In this document: piece after piece, positions 34,904 to 45,200 of the stretch
Position numbering within the stretch: the stretch's first letter is position 1
Layout: each line of letters starts with the position of its first letter
NCBI RefSeq assembly: GCF_005860805.1
Contig: NZ_VCEJ01000004.1
Location: forward strand, 1,950,904-2,014,903
Direction: 5' to 3'
From: Dyadobacter luticola
GTDB taxonomy: Bacteria > Bacteroidota > Bacteroidia > Cytophagales > Spirosomataceae
DNA: 64,000 nucleotides
Made by a program: the position numbers and the translations under genes
Notes under the pieces: generated by a model
What the model saw: only the letters and a program-made list of their open reading frames with translations
Told to the model about the DNA's origin: nothing
Databases searched by the model: none

Positions 34904-37033
34904 ATGAAAGTGTGTATTGCCGAAAAGCCGAGCGTGGCGAAGGATATTGCAAATGTAATCGGGGCGAACCAGCGTCGTGACGGTTATTATGAGGGAAATG
35001 GCTATCAGGTAACCTGGACATTCGGGCATTTTTGTACATTAAAAGAACCCCACGACTACACCGAGCGCTGGAAATCGTGGCGCCTGGAAGATTTGCCGAT
35101 GATCCCGTCGAGCTTTGGTATCAAGCTCATCGACAATGCGGGTGCATTGAAGCAGTTCGGCGTGATAGAGAATTTGGTGAGTCAATGTGACGAGGTGATC
35201 AACTGCGGGGATGCGGGGCAGGAGGGCGAGCTGATCCAGCGATGGGTGCTGCTGAAAGCCAAATGCAATGTACCAGTGAAACGTCTCTGGATTTCGTCAC
35301 TGACCGAGCAAGCGATCCGCGAGGGTTTTGAAAAACTCAAAGACAGCGAAATCTACAATAATTTATATGCGGCAGGCAGTGCCCGCGCCATCGGCGACTG
35401 GCTGCTGGGGATGAATGCGACGCGGCTTTTTACCAAGAAATTCGGGCAGGGAAAAGTGGTGCTGAGCATTGGCCGGGTGCAGACACCGACTTTGGCGCTG
35501 ATCGTGCAGCGGCAGAAGGAGATCAATGCTTTTGTTTCGGAGGAATATTGGGAGCTGAAAACCATTTACCGGGAAACAGAATTTACTGCCAACATCGAGC
35601 GCCTCAAAAGTGAGGAAAAAGCACAAAAAGGTCTTGCCTATCTTTTGCAGCACGATTTTGAGATCACCTCATTTGAAAAGAAAGAAGGAAAAGAAGGAAA
35701 CCCAAAGCTCTTTGACCTCACTTCGCTGCAAGTAGAGGCGAACAAAAAGTATGGCTACTCAGCTGAGGAAACATTAAAACATACCCAGAATCTTTACGAA
35801 AAGAAATTCATCACCTATCCGAGGGTTGACACGACTTATTTGTCGGAAGATATTTACCCGAAAGTCGAGGGGATTTTGCGTGAACTGACTTACTACGCCC
35901 AATTCACCGCGCCGCTGCTGGCGAAGCCGATCCCGAAATCGAAGAATGTTTTTGATGATAAAAAGGTCACCGATCACCACGCGATCATTCCCACGGGTGT
36001 TTTGCCAAACCACATTAGTCAAGACGAAAAGCGAATTTATGACCTGGTAGCACGCCGGTTTATCTCCGTTTTTTATCCTGAATGTAAAGTTTCAAATACG
36101 ACGGTTCTGGGGAAAGCGGGGCAGGTAGAATTTAAAGCGACTGGTAAACAGATCCTCGAACTCGGCTGGCGGGAGCTTTATTTGAATGATAAAAAAGAAG
36201 CTGATCCTAAAAAAGAGGAAGAAGAAAAGGTAATGCCCAATTTCGAAGTTGGCGAAAGAGGCCCGCACGAGCCGCGGGTGCACCAGGGAAAAACGTCGCC
36301 GCCAAAAGCCTATACGGAAGCCACATTATTGCGCGCGATGGAAACCGCCGGGAGACAGGTGGACGACGAGGAAATGCGTGAGTTATTGAAAGACAATGGT
36401 ATAGGCCGGCCATCGACGCGTGCGAACATTATTGAAACGCTTTTCAAAAGGCGCTACATTGAAAAGAAAAAGAAGAACATCTTTGCTACACAAACCGGCA
36501 TCGACCTCATCGATACCATTCAAAATGAACTCCTTAAAAGTGCAGAGCTGACCGGAAACTGGGAAAGAAAGCTGCGGCTCATCGAAAAAGGGGATTATTC
36601 GATGGAAACCTTCAAGCAGGAGCTGATACAGATGGTGGTAGACCTTACGCAGGAGGTGAAAAGCAATCGTGGAAGAGCGATCAGCATTGCCGAAGAAGCT
36701 CCGGTGGAAGTTTTAAAAGAAGAAAAAGAAAAAAAGCCGGTCAAGCCCAAAGCGCAGAAAGAAGAAATCAACATTGAAGCGCTGACCTGCCCGAAATGCA
36801 AAGAACATTTGCTGAAAAAAGGAAAAACCGCCTACGGCTGCTCCAACTTCCAGGCCTGCGGATTTAAAATTCCATTTGAATTTTTAGGAAAAAAGCTCAC
36901 CGACAAGCATGTATATGATTTGTTGAGCAAAGGTAAAACGGCTAAGATTAAGGGCTTGCAAATTCCCGGCAACCCCGAAACGACGGATGCCAGGCTGGTC
37001 ATGAACGGTGATTTTAACTTTGAAGTAGGGTGA
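34904..37033 (+). CDS. topB: DNA topoisomerase III
   Basis: This 709-residue type IA topoisomerase relaxes and decatenates DNA. The TOPRIM domain starts with CIAEKPSVAKDIA and has NCGDAGQEGELIQRW, where the second acidic residue of the usual DxD is Gly, a variant I recall from Bacteroidota TopB. The active-site Tyr lies in FITYPRVDTTYLSED (about residue 306). The MGLNATR-like LLGMNATRLFT and GRVQTPTLALI motifs follow the family. The C-terminus has a four-Cys zinc finger, CPKC ... CSNFQAC. It is a complete chromosomal copy with no plasmid genes nearby. Confidence 0.92.
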   Translation: MKVCIAEKPSVAKDIANVIGANQRRDGYYEGNGYQVTWTFGHFCTLKEPHDYTERWKSWRLEDLPMIPSSFGIKLIDNAGALKQFGVIENLVSQCDEVINCGDAGQEGELIQRWVLLKAKCNVPVKRLWISSLTEQAIREGFEKLKDSEIYNNLYAAGSARAIGDWLLGMNATRLFTKKFGQGKVVLSIGRVQTPTLALIVQRQKEINAFVSEEYWELKTIYRETEFTANIERLKSEEKAQKGLAYLLQHDFEITSFEKKEGKEGNPKLFDLTSLQVEANKKYGYSAEETLKHTQNLYEKKFITYPRVDTTYLSEDIYPKVEGILRELTYYAQFTAPLLAKPIPKSKNVFDDKKVTDHHAIIPTGVLPNHISQDEKRIYDLVARRFISVFYPECKVSNTTVLGKAGQVEFKATGKQILELGWRELYLNDKKEADPKKEEEEKVMPNFEVGERGPHEPRVHQGKTSPPKAYTEATLLRAMETAGRQVDDEEMRELLKDNGIGRPSTRANIIETLFKRRYIEKKKKNIFATQTGIDLIDTIQNELLKSAELTGNWERKLRLIEKGDYSMETFKQELIQMVVDLTQEVKSNRGRAISIAEEAPVEVLKEEKEKKPVKPKAQKEEINIEALTCPKCKEHLLKKGKTAYGCSNFQACGFKIPFEFLGKKLTDKHVYDLLSKGKTAKIKGLQIPGNPETTDARLVMNGDFNFEVG

Positions 37034-37128
37034 CAATGTTGTCGGGCCAGGGTTGATTTACGAAGCGCGAGGGAACTACCACGCTGCCGAAACCATTTTG
37101 TTAGAAGCAACTTTTAGCTGACAAAATC

Positions 37129-38148
37129 ATGGCAGACAAACTTATTCAGGATATACCTTTTTCGATTCTTGATCTCGCGCCGATCACGGAAGGGAATAAT
37201 GCAGGCGTAACATTCAAAAACAGTCTCCGGCTTGCGCAGCGGGTGGAAGAGCTCGGGTACAAACGTTACTGGCTCGCCGAGCACCATAATATGGAAAGTG
37301 TAGCGAGCTCGGCGACTTCGGTGCTGATCGGGTACATTGCCGGCGGGACGAATACGATCAGGGTCGGTAGCGGGGGCATTATGCTGCCCAATCATGCGCC
37401 GCTGGTGGTGGCTGAGCAGTTTGGTACGCTTGCTTCGCTGTATCCCGGCCGCATTGACCTGGGGCTGGGGCGAGCACCTGGCACGGACCAGGTAACTGCA
37501 CGCGCACTGCGCCGCAACTACATGGAATCGGCCCACGATTTTCCGGACGATGTGATGGCATTACAAACCTATTTTTCCAGCGAGAATAGTACGTCCAAAG
37601 TGCGCGCGATCCCCGGAGAAGGCCTGGATATTCCGATCTGGATCCTGGGTTCCAGCACCGACAGCGCGCGACTGGCCGCACATTTGGGTTTGCCTTATGC
37701 ATTTGCCAGCCACTTTGCGCCCAATCAGTTTATGACTGCGATTGATTTGTACCGTGCTAATTTCCGGCCGTCGCGCTATCTGGACAAACCTTATGTGATG
37801 GCTTGCATCAATGTGATCGCCGCCGACACCAATGAAGAAGCCGAGCGGCTGGCTACCTCATTTTTCCAGCTTGCCACCGGAATTATTACCGGCAGACGAC
37901 GCCCCCTGCAACCGCCCGTCGACAGCATGGATGGACTCTGGGGAGAATACGAAGAGGCCGCGGTGAGACAAATGATGAAATACACTTTCATCGGCGACCG
38001 TAAAAGAGTGGGCACCGATCTCGCCTATTTTCAAAAACATACCCAGCTCGACGAGTTGATGGTAACCAGCCACATTTACAACCCCGACGCCCGCATTCAC
38101 AGTTACGAAGTGCTGAAAAGTGTGCAGGAGCGCGCCGTAGAGGCTTAA
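37129..38148 (+). CDS. LLM-class flavin-dependent oxidoreductase, MsnO8-like
   Basis: This 339-residue luciferase-like TIM-barrel protein has SILDLAPITEGN, RYWLAEHHNMESVASSATSV, VGSGGIMLPNHAPLVVAEQFG and GRIDLGLGRAPGTD, the signature of the MsnO8/YhbW group that most probably binds FMN. Substrate is unknown. It starts 95 bases after topB and is probably transcribed on its own. The other LLM protein of the window (23998-25020) belongs to a different subgroup. Confidence 0.86.
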   Translation: MADKLIQDIPFSILDLAPITEGNNAGVTFKNSLRLAQRVEELGYKRYWLAEHHNMESVASSATSVLIGYIAGGTNTIRVGSGGIMLPNHAPLVVAEQFGTLASLYPGRIDLGLGRAPGTDQVTARALRRNYMESAHDFPDDVMALQTYFSSENSTSKVRAIPGEGLDIPIWILGSSTDSARLAAHLGLPYAFASHFAPNQFMTAIDLYRANFRPSRYLDKPYVMACINVIAADTNEEAERLATSFFQLATGIITGRRRPLQPPVDSMDGLWGEYEEAAVRQMMKYTFIGDRKRVGTDLAYFQKHTQLDELMVTSHIYNPDARIHSYEVLKSVQERAVEA

Positions 38149-38261
38149 AATGAACCATTTAACAACATTCACTTCAAACAAACCTCAAAACTAAACCTCA
38201 GGAATTTCGGTTTTGGCACGTTTTTGGCTCGCAGTTTGGCGTACGCTAAACTTTAAATGTG

Positions 38262-38627
38262 ATGAGCTCAAAACATGAAAATTACGAAGACGAAGATTCT
38301 GACAACGGTGGATTCTTCATGGGTATGCTGATTGGCGCTGCGATAGGTGCGGCTGCGGCTATTTTGTATGCGCCAAAATCTGGCTTTGAAACGCGTCAGC
38401 ATTTAAAAGACCTGGCTGACCAGCAAAAAGACAATCTTAAAAATCAATGGGAGCAAACCAAGGCTAAGGCGACTGACTCGGTAAATGCGGCCCGCGAAAA
38501 GCTCGACTCTGTAGCGGAGCAAACCAAAGGCGCAGTGGACGGCCTGGCCGATAAAGCTAAAGGTACGGTTGACGATCTTGCCGAGAGTACCAAAGCGACT
38601 GTGGACAGATATCAAAAACGATATTAA
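38262..38627 (+). CDS. YtxH-like stress protein
   Basis: This 121-residue protein has an acidic N-terminus, one Gly/Ala-rich membrane helix (GGFFMGMLIGAAIGAAAAILYAPKSG) that defines the YtxH family, and a long Ala/Lys-rich amphipathic helix with repeats of the type AKGTVDDLAESTKATVD, like LEA proteins. Such proteins appear in general-stress regulons. The ATG at 38262 is preferred; GTG at 38259 adds one residue. Its stop overlaps the next gene's start as TAATG, so the two are coupled. Confidence 0.8.
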   Translation: MSSKHENYEDEDSDNGGFFMGMLIGAAIGAAAAILYAPKSGFETRQHLKDLADQQKDNLKNQWEQTKAKATDSVNAAREKLDSVAEQTKGAVDGLADKAKGTVDDLAESTKATVDRYQKRY

Positions 38628-39058
38628 TGTCCATGGAAGGACAAGACAATGAGCGCATTAACGACGGTTTTCCGATTGAAGAGAGCCGGGTAATCCCGGT
38701 AATCCAGGAGAAACTGGTTGTTACCAACGAGCGCGTCGAGACGGGGAAAGTGGTCATATCGAAACAGGTTTTTGAAGAAGAAGACTTTATCGATGTGACC
38801 GCGACCCGCGACGAGGTGGTTGTGGAGCGGAAACCGATTAACCAATATGTAGAGTCGGCTCCCCCTGCTGTACGGCAGGAAGGCGATGTGACGATTGTGT
38901 CGGTGATGAAGGAAGTTTTGGTTGTGGAAAAAAGGCTTATGCTGGTGGAGGAACTTCACATCACAAAACGGCAGCACCAGGATCAACAAACGTATTCTGA
39001 AATTTTGAAGAAGGAAGAAATTACCATCAACAGAGAAACTTCCGGCACGGATATTTAG
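38627..39058 (+). CDS. DUF2382 (YsnF/AvaK-like) stress protein
   Basis: This 143-residue protein carries a DUF2382 domain. IPVIQEKLVVTNERVETGKVVISKQV at residues about 23-48 and the RDEVVVERKPINQYV segment are diagnostic. A second, weaker half (VMKEVLVVEKRLMLVEELHITKR) gives the internal duplication usual in the family. It is translationally coupled to the YtxH-like gene and precedes a longer DUF2382 gene by 46 bases. Family members are induced by salt, heat or oxidative stress; molecular function is unknown. Confidence 0.82.
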   Translation: MSMEGQDNERINDGFPIEESRVIPVIQEKLVVTNERVETGKVVISKQVFEEEDFIDVTATRDEVVVERKPINQYVESAPPAVRQEGDVTIVSVMKEVLVVEKRLMLVEELHITKRQHQDQQTYSEILKKEEITINRETSGTDI

Positions 39059-39104
39059 AAACGCGGCGGAATCAATTCAACTAAAAACCAAAAAAGGAGA
39101 AATC

Positions 39105-40196
39105 ATGGCAAATACAGTAGTTGGAATTTTTGAGCGCGAAAGCGATGCGCAGGAAGCGCAGAATTTTTTGCTGGCAAACGGATTTGCCGATGGAGATGTA
39201 GACATTAAAACGGCTACCTACAAATCGGATTCAGAAGTAGTTGAAGAAGAACACGACCTGGGCGACCGTATCGGAAACTTTTTCAGCAACCTTTTTGATG
39301 GCGACGAGGATGATACAAAACGTTACTCAGAGGCTGGAAAAAGAAATACGATCGTAACCGTACATGCTGTGGACCGCGAGGAAGCGCACACGGCTGCAAG
39401 AATACTGGATCAGTTTGGCGCGCTGGATGTGGATGCCGACAAGACAAATAGCTACTCCGATGCGGATACCAGCTATTCTGGTACGAACATTTCTGGTACA
39501 AACACTTCTTATACCGACCCGGAAACGCCATACGCTACTGCCGGTATCGGATATGCTGCAACGGATAATGACGCTGCAATTAATCAATACAGCGATACAG
39601 ACGATATCACCGAAACCGACAGAACGGTTGCTACCGGCTATACCGCTGTTGACCCAAGCTACTCCACGGAAATTAACCCAAGCTATTCCACCGGCGTTAA
39701 TCCAAGTTATCCAACCGAAGTAGACAGCTATTCACCTGCGGAACAAGGATATACAACGCCGTCGAATCCGATAACGGATGAGGTATATGTGTCTGAGGAC
39801 GAAAAAGCGTCTTTGCCGGTAATCGAGGAAGAGCTTTCCGTAAGCAAGCGTGAAATTGAAACAGGTGGCGTACGTCTGCGCAGCCGTATTATCGAGCGTC
39901 CCGTACAGGAAAGCATTCGTTTACGTCAGGAAACAGTAACCATTAACCGTACGCCGGTAGACCGGATCGCGACAGGTTCGGAGTTCGATACTTTCCAGGA
40001 AGGAACCATTGAAATGAAGGAATATGCCGAAATTCCGGTGGTGAGCAAAGAAGCGCGTGTAATCCAGGAAGTTAGCCTGAGCAAAACCGTGGACGAGCGT
40101 GAGGAAATCATCAACGAAACCCTGCGCAGCACCGAGGTAGATGTGGAAGATCTTACCGATGAGGAACGTCTGAGAAGACAGGGTCTCGATTTGTAA
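39105..40196 (+). CDS. Stress protein: GSP17M-like N-domain, repeat linker, DUF2382
   Basis: This 363-residue protein begins with a general stress protein 17M/heat-induced type domain (VVGIFERESDAQEAQNFLLANGF, residues 4-26) and an acidic loop. Residues about 115-230 form a low-complexity linker rich in Tyr, Ser, Thr and Asp. It includes three near-identical eight-residue units, NPSYSTEI-like, near residues 195-215. A DUF2382 domain follows (LPVIEEELSVSKREIETGGVRLRSRI) with its second copy. A clear Shine-Dalgarno AAGGAGA lies 6 bases before the ATG, unusual for this phylum and suggesting high expression. Confidence 0.82.
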   Translation: MANTVVGIFERESDAQEAQNFLLANGFADGDVDIKTATYKSDSEVVEEEHDLGDRIGNFFSNLFDGDEDDTKRYSEAGKRNTIVTVHAVDREEAHTAARILDQFGALDVDADKTNSYSDADTSYSGTNISGTNTSYTDPETPYATAGIGYAATDNDAAINQYSDTDDITETDRTVATGYTAVDPSYSTEINPSYSTGVNPSYPTEVDSYSPAEQGYTTPSNPITDEVYVSEDEKASLPVIEEELSVSKREIETGGVRLRSRIIERPVQESIRLRQETVTINRTPVDRIATGSEFDTFQEGTIEMKEYAEIPVVSKEARVIQEVSLSKTVDEREEIINETLRSTEVDVEDLTDEERLRRQGLDL

Positions 40197-40220
40197 GGTT
40201 AAGAATATGTTAAGAATGAA

Positions 40221-40258
40221 GGGGATGCCTTATATTATATAAGGCGTCCTCTTTTTTT
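40221..40258 (+). terminator. Rho-independent terminator of the stress module
   Basis: GGGGATGCCTTAT (40221-40233) pairs with ATAAGGCGTCCTC (40239-40251) with two G-T wobbles and a 5-base loop, followed by TTTTTTT. Confidence 0.85.
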
Positions 40259-40321
40259 ATAGATAAAATCAAGAACATTTAAATGTTCTGCATGAAGCAC
40301 CTGCTACTTTAAATAAAACCC

Positions 40322-40366
40322 TTGACAAAATAAAAAAACGCCTTTACCTTTGCTAACATCGTTAGG
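40322..40366 (+). promoter_or_regulatory. TetR promoter with overlapping palindromic operator
   Basis: TTG at 40322-40324 and TACCTTTG at 40345-40352 are separated by 20 bases, which is the Bacteroidota housekeeping promoter pattern. The -7 box runs directly into GCTAACATCGTTAGG (40352-40366), an inverted repeat with CTAAC and GTTAG arms. The same element occurs before the efflux operon at 40998-41012, so it is the likely binding site of the TetR protein encoded next. Confidence 0.75.
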
Positions 40367-40382
40367 TGAATGGGAGGAATCA

Positions 40383-40982
40383 ATGGGAATTCTGGAAAGA
40401 AAAATACGGCAAAAAGAGAATATGCGGACGACCATCATGGCGGTCGCATTGCAGCTGGTCAAGGACGAGGGCTGGCAGTCTCTCTCTATCCGTAAAATCG
40501 CCGATGCCATTGAATACAGCGTGCCGGTTATTTACGATCATTTTGCCAATAAAGAGGACATTCTTTTTGAACTTTCTCTTGATGGTTTCCGGTTACTGCA
40601 ACGCACGCTGGAAAAAAACAAGCGGGCATATCCGGATCCATTTCAGCGGCTCAGAGCCTACGCAGACGCTTATTGGAATTTTGCATTCAAAAATCCGGAG
40701 TATTACCAGCTGATGTACGGTCTTGGAATGCCCTGTTCGGGACCAGGGAAGATCAAGCCGGAATTCAATACTTTCCGCGACCACATCGGTGACGCCATCG
40801 AGGAAATCGCTCAGGATAAGAAGAAAGACGAGTCGGAAGTTTGTTTCCGTACCTATGCTTTCTGGTCTGTTGTTCACGGACTTATCTCCATAGTCATGAT
40901 GCGATGTTCAGATATCGATGACAGCACCATGAACAAAAAAGTACTCGATGAAACCGTAGAGGCATTCATCAAAAACCTGTAA
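40383..40982 (+). CDS. TetR-family repressor of the RND efflux operon
   Basis: This 199-residue TetR regulator has an N-terminal helix-turn-helix (WQSLSIRKIADAIEYSVPVIYDHFANKEDIL at about residues 28-58). A helical C-terminal domain (TetR_C_33-like, with YWNFAFKNPEYYQLMYGLGM) binds an unknown ligand. A GGGAGGA sequence sits 4 bases before the ATG at 40383, which decides the start; an earlier TTG at 40350 lies inside the promoter. It is 94 bases upstream of the efflux operon, and matching operators flank it on both sides, consistent with autorepression and pump control. Confidence 0.88.
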   Translation: MGILERKIRQKENMRTTIMAVALQLVKDEGWQSLSIRKIADAIEYSVPVIYDHFANKEDILFELSLDGFRLLQRTLEKNKRAYPDPFQRLRAYADAYWNFAFKNPEYYQLMYGLGMPCSGPGKIKPEFNTFRDHIGDAIEEIAQDKKKDESEVCFRTYAFWSVVHGLISIVMMRCSDIDDSTMNKKVLDETVEAFIKNL

Positions 40983-40997
40983 TTTTTTTTCCTTTCC

Positions 40998-41016
40998 GCT
41001 AACACTGTTAGCTAAC
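40998..41016 (+). promoter_or_regulatory. Palindromic operator before the efflux operon
   Basis: GCTAACACTGTTAGC (40998-41012) is a perfect palindrome with a one-base centre, and GTTAGCTAAC (41007-41016) overlaps it as a second palindrome, giving three half-sites. The arms match the operator before the TetR gene. A degenerate -7-like TTCCTTTC precedes it. Confidence 0.75.
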
Positions 41017-41075
41017 GTAACCGCGCTACCAGGCGCAAACCATAGTCTCTCACCACAAAAGAATCGTCTACAACC

Positions 41076-42263
41076 ATGGAAACGAAGCAAATTCACTCCT
41101 TGCAAAGGCTCAGTACGTTCATTTTATTAGCCACATTGGCCGCAGGCATTTACAGCTGCGGGTCAAGTAACGCAAACAATGCCGGCGCGCCAGGCGCAAT
41201 GCCCGCTCAAACATTACCGGTGCTGACCGTCAGCGACCACCAGGTAACCGCTTACCGCGAATTCACCGCTTCCGTAGAAGGCAGCCGCGACATTGAAATC
41301 CGTCCGCAGGTGGATGGTTATCTCGATAAAATTTCAGTAGATGAAGGCGCGTATGTGCGTAAAGGACAGGTTTTGTTCCACATTGATCCCCGCCCGTACC
41401 GCGAAAAACTGAATACCGCCAACGCAACATTACTTTCGGCCAAAGCGGCACTGGAAAGTGCGCAAATTAATGTCGATAAGCTGACGCCGCTGGTAGCCAA
41501 TAATGTAGTATCTGATGTGCAGTTAAAAACAGCGAAAGCGGCCTATAATGCTGCTGCGGCCAATGTTTCGTCTGCACAGGCTGCGGTGGACGCTGCCAAA
41601 ATCGACATCGGCTACACTTCCGTGAAAGCACCCGCCGACGGCTACATTGGTACCATACCTTTCAAAACCGGAAGTCTGGTTGGGAAAGGCAATGCCGAAG
41701 CACTGACCGTTTTGTCAGAAACCAAAGATATCCACGTCTACTTTTCGATGAGCGAGCTGGATTTTCTCGACTTTAAAAAGCAATTTGAAGGGAGTACTAT
41801 TGAGCAGAAAATCAAGGAGATACCGTCCGTTGACCTGATTTTGGCTGATAATAGTGTGTATCCGCAAAAAGGCAAAGTCGAGATCGTGGATGGGCAGTTT
41901 GACAAAACCATGGGTGCCATCAAGCTCCGTGCTACCTTTCCTAATGTGAACGGAATGCTGCGTTCAGGCAATACCGGTAAGATCAGGATCCCGCGTGAGC
42001 TGACCAAATCTGTGCTGATCCCGCAGGAAGCGACTTTCGAAATGCAGGATAAGGTGTTCGTCTACACCGTGCTCGACAGCAACAAGGTAGAAGGCCGGCC
42101 GGTAACGGTTTCCGACCGCAGCGGACGCTACTATCTGATCTCAAAAGGCTTAAAACCAGGCGAAAAGATCGTGTATAATGGTCTGGACAGGCTCCGCGAC
42201 GGCATGGCGATCAACCCGCAGAAAATGTCAATGGATAGCTTGCTGAGCGCGAACCCGATTTGA
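41076..42263 (+). CDS. RND efflux periplasmic adaptor (AcrA/MexA-like lipoprotein)
   Basis: This 395-residue membrane-fusion protein has a lipoprotein signal with anchor Cys in GIYSCGSS, a biotinyl-lipoyl hairpin (RPQVDGYLDKISVDEGAYVRKGQVLFHID at about residues 73-101), a coiled-coil hairpin, the second lipoyl half (YTSVKAPADGYIGT), and a beta-barrel domain. It bridges the inner-membrane pump and the outer-membrane channel encoded next. It is the first gene of the operon, under the TetR-type operator. Confidence 0.92.
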   Translation: METKQIHSLQRLSTFILLATLAAGIYSCGSSNANNAGAPGAMPAQTLPVLTVSDHQVTAYREFTASVEGSRDIEIRPQVDGYLDKISVDEGAYVRKGQVLFHIDPRPYREKLNTANATLLSAKAALESAQINVDKLTPLVANNVVSDVQLKTAKAAYNAAAANVSSAQAAVDAAKIDIGYTSVKAPADGYIGTIPFKTGSLVGKGNAEALTVLSETKDIHVYFSMSELDFLDFKKQFEGSTIEQKIKEIPSVDLILADNSVYPQKGKVEIVDGQFDKTMGAIKLRATFPNVNGMLRSGNTGKIRIPRELTKSVLIPQEATFEMQDKVFVYTVLDSNKVEGRPVTVSDRSGRYYLISKGLKPGEKIVYNGLDRLRDGMAINPQKMSMDSLLSANPI

Positions 42264-42291
42264 CGTAAAAGTTTACAAAAAACACCACATC

Positions 42292-45200
42292 ATGTTTCAA
42301 AGATTCATAGAAAGGCCCGTCCTTTCGACAGTGATCTCCGTACTCATACTTTTGCTGGGGATCATTTCACTTACTACGCTTCCTATTACTAAATTTCCCG
42401 ATATCGCGCCGCCCACCGTACAGGTGACGGCCGTATATCCGGGAGCGAACGCGGAGGTCGTAGCCCGCGCAGTTGCCACGCCTATCGAGGAAGCCGTAAA
42501 CGGCGTGGAGAATATGACCTATATGACGTCATCGTCCAACAATGATGGTACGATGGCACTGAATGTGTATTTCAAGCAGGGCACTGATCCCGACATTGCC
42601 GCTGTAAACGTTCAAAACCGCGTTTCCAAAGCCGTAAGCCAGATTCCGCAGGAAGTGGTGCAGGCCGGTATCTCTACCCAAAAGCAGCAGAACAGTATCA
42701 TTATGTTCGTGGCGCTTTCGAGCGAGGATACTACTTATGACGAGACGTTTTTGTTGAATTATATTAAAATCAACCTCGTGCCGCAGATGCAGCGTATACC
42801 CGGGGTCGGACAGGCGCAGCCTTTTGGTACACGTGACTATTCGATGCGGATCTGGCTGAAACCCGATCGTCTGGCTGCCTACGGGTTATCGCCCCAGGAA
42901 GTGACCGGCGCGATCCGCGAGCAAAGTCTGGAAGCAGCGCCCGGAAGATTGGGTGAAGCGAGCACGGAGGTTTTTGAATATGTTTTGAAATACAAAGGAA
43001 AGCTCACGCAAAACAAAGAGTACGAGGACATTATCATCAAAGCGAACAGCGATGGTTCCGTCGTGAAGCTGAAAGACGTAGCGCGGGTAGAATTCGGCTC
43101 CTATACTTATTCGTCCAACGGAAAACTGGATGGCAACCCATCGTCCGGTGTGGCCATTTTCCAGACTGCCGGTACGAATGCCAATGATATCCTGATCCAG
43201 GCCGAGGCTTTGCTGAAAGATTTTGAAAAATCGCTGCCTAAGGGTGTGAAAACAACCATTATGTACAACTCGAAAGACTTCCTCGACGACTCGATCAACC
43301 AGGTAAGATCCACATTGTTTGAAGCATTTATCCTCGTGTTTTTGGTTGTGTTCCTGTTTTTGCAGGATTTCCGCTCGACATTGATCCCGGCCATCGCGGT
43401 CCCGGTTGCGATTGTGGGTACATTCTTCTTCATGCAGTTGTTTGGTTTTACGATCAACTTCCTGACACTCTTTGCTTTGGTTTTGGCGATTGGAATCGTC
43501 GTCGATGATGCGATTGTGGTGGTGGAGGCGGTGCACTCGAAGATGGAGCGGTCGCGTCTGGCGGCCAAACCAGCCACGATTGAGAGTATGAACGAAATTT
43601 CCGGCGCGATCATTTCGATCACCCTGGTGATGGCCGCGGTATTCGTCCCCGTCGGTTTTATGCAAGGCCCGGCCGGGGTATTTTACCGGCAGTTTGCATT
43701 TACATTAGCGATAGCCATTTTGATTTCCGCGCTGAATGCGTTGACGCTCAGTCCTGCGCTTTGTGCTTTACTTTTGAAAAATCCGCATGCAGAAGAACAT
43801 ACCGGCAACCTGCAACTCGTCCGTGCAGGATTCTCGGCGCGATTTTTCGCAGCATTCAATGTGGCTTTTGAAAATATGACCAACCGGTATGTCCGGAGCT
43901 TACAATTTTTAATCAAACGCAAGTGGGTGACCATAGTAGGCTTGCTGGTCATTACCGGGACTACATTCTGGCTCACACAGAAAACGCCGACCGGCTTTAT
44001 CCCGACCGAAGACCAGGGCTTCTTGTTGTACGCCCTGAACACGCCTCCGGGCAGCTCGCTCGACCGTACGCACAAGGCGATGGCGCAGGTGGATAGCATT
44101 GTGAAAAAATCGCCGATCGCCGACAAACGCTACATTGTGGAAGGGATGAACATCATTTCCAACTCCAATGCATCGCCTTACGGGGTCGGATTTATCCGCA
44201 TGAAACCCCAAGCAGAGCGCGGCGACGTGAAGGAGTTTAACCAGATTGTGGCAATGATGTCGCAGCAGGTACGGGCCGTGAATGATGCCAATGCTTTCTT
44301 TTTCACCTTCCCGACGGTGGATGGCTTTGGTAACGTCAGCGGTTTTGAATTTATGCTGCAAGATCGTGGAAACGGTTCGCTGGAAAAACTGAGCGCTACT
44401 ACGAACAAATTCCTGGGTGCTTTGATGCAGAAAAAAGAGATCGCCTATGCATTTACGACTTTCGCGACGGGTAACCCGCAGTACATGCTGGAAGTGGATA
44501 ATGCCAAGGCCAAACAGCTGAATGTTCCGGTGAATGAGTTGCTGCAAACTTTGCAGATTTACTACGGTAGCAGCTTTGTGTCAGACTTTAACAGGTTTGG
44601 GAAATACTACCGCGTGATGGCGCAAGCCGACCCGAGTTACCGCGCCAATCCGGCGTCGCTCAATGGTATTTATATTAAAAATACGCAGGGCGAAATGGTG
44701 CCAGCCAACCAGCTGGTGACTATGAAAAGGGTTTTTGGACCTGAAACGGTGACGCGTAACAACCTGTATAATGCGGTAATGATCAACGGTACGCCGAAGC
44801 CTGGTTACAGTACCGGGGACGCGATCCGCGCCGTGAAAGAAACGGCCGAGGAGGTGTTGCCGAACAATTACCGCACCGAATGGACAGGTATGACGAGGGA
44901 GGAGATCAATGCAGGTTCACAGATCATTTTGATCTTCGTTTTGAGCCTTGTGTTCGTTTACTTCCTGCTCGCAGCGCAGTACGAAAGCTACATCCTGCCT
45001 TTTGCGGTAATTTTAACAATCCCGCTGGGCGTATTTGGCGTCATGCTGTTTATCAACTGGATGGGCATTGAAAATAACATTTACGTGCAGGTAGGTTTGA
45101 TCATGCTCATCGGTCTTTTGGCTAAAAACGCGATCCTGATCATTGAGTACGCCGTGCAGCGCCGCAAAGCCGGTATGACGATCATCGAATCCGCCCTGGA

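Noticed and set aside
38223..38255. TTTG / TAAACTTT as promoter of the stress module
   Set aside because: The 20-base spacing fits, but the -7 box matches only four of six consensus positions, so it was not listed as a feature.
42886..43665. Long minus-strand frame of 259 codons
   Set aside because: It lies wholly inside the RND pump gene, is rich in His, Arg and Gln without domain features, and mirrors the codon use of the real gene.
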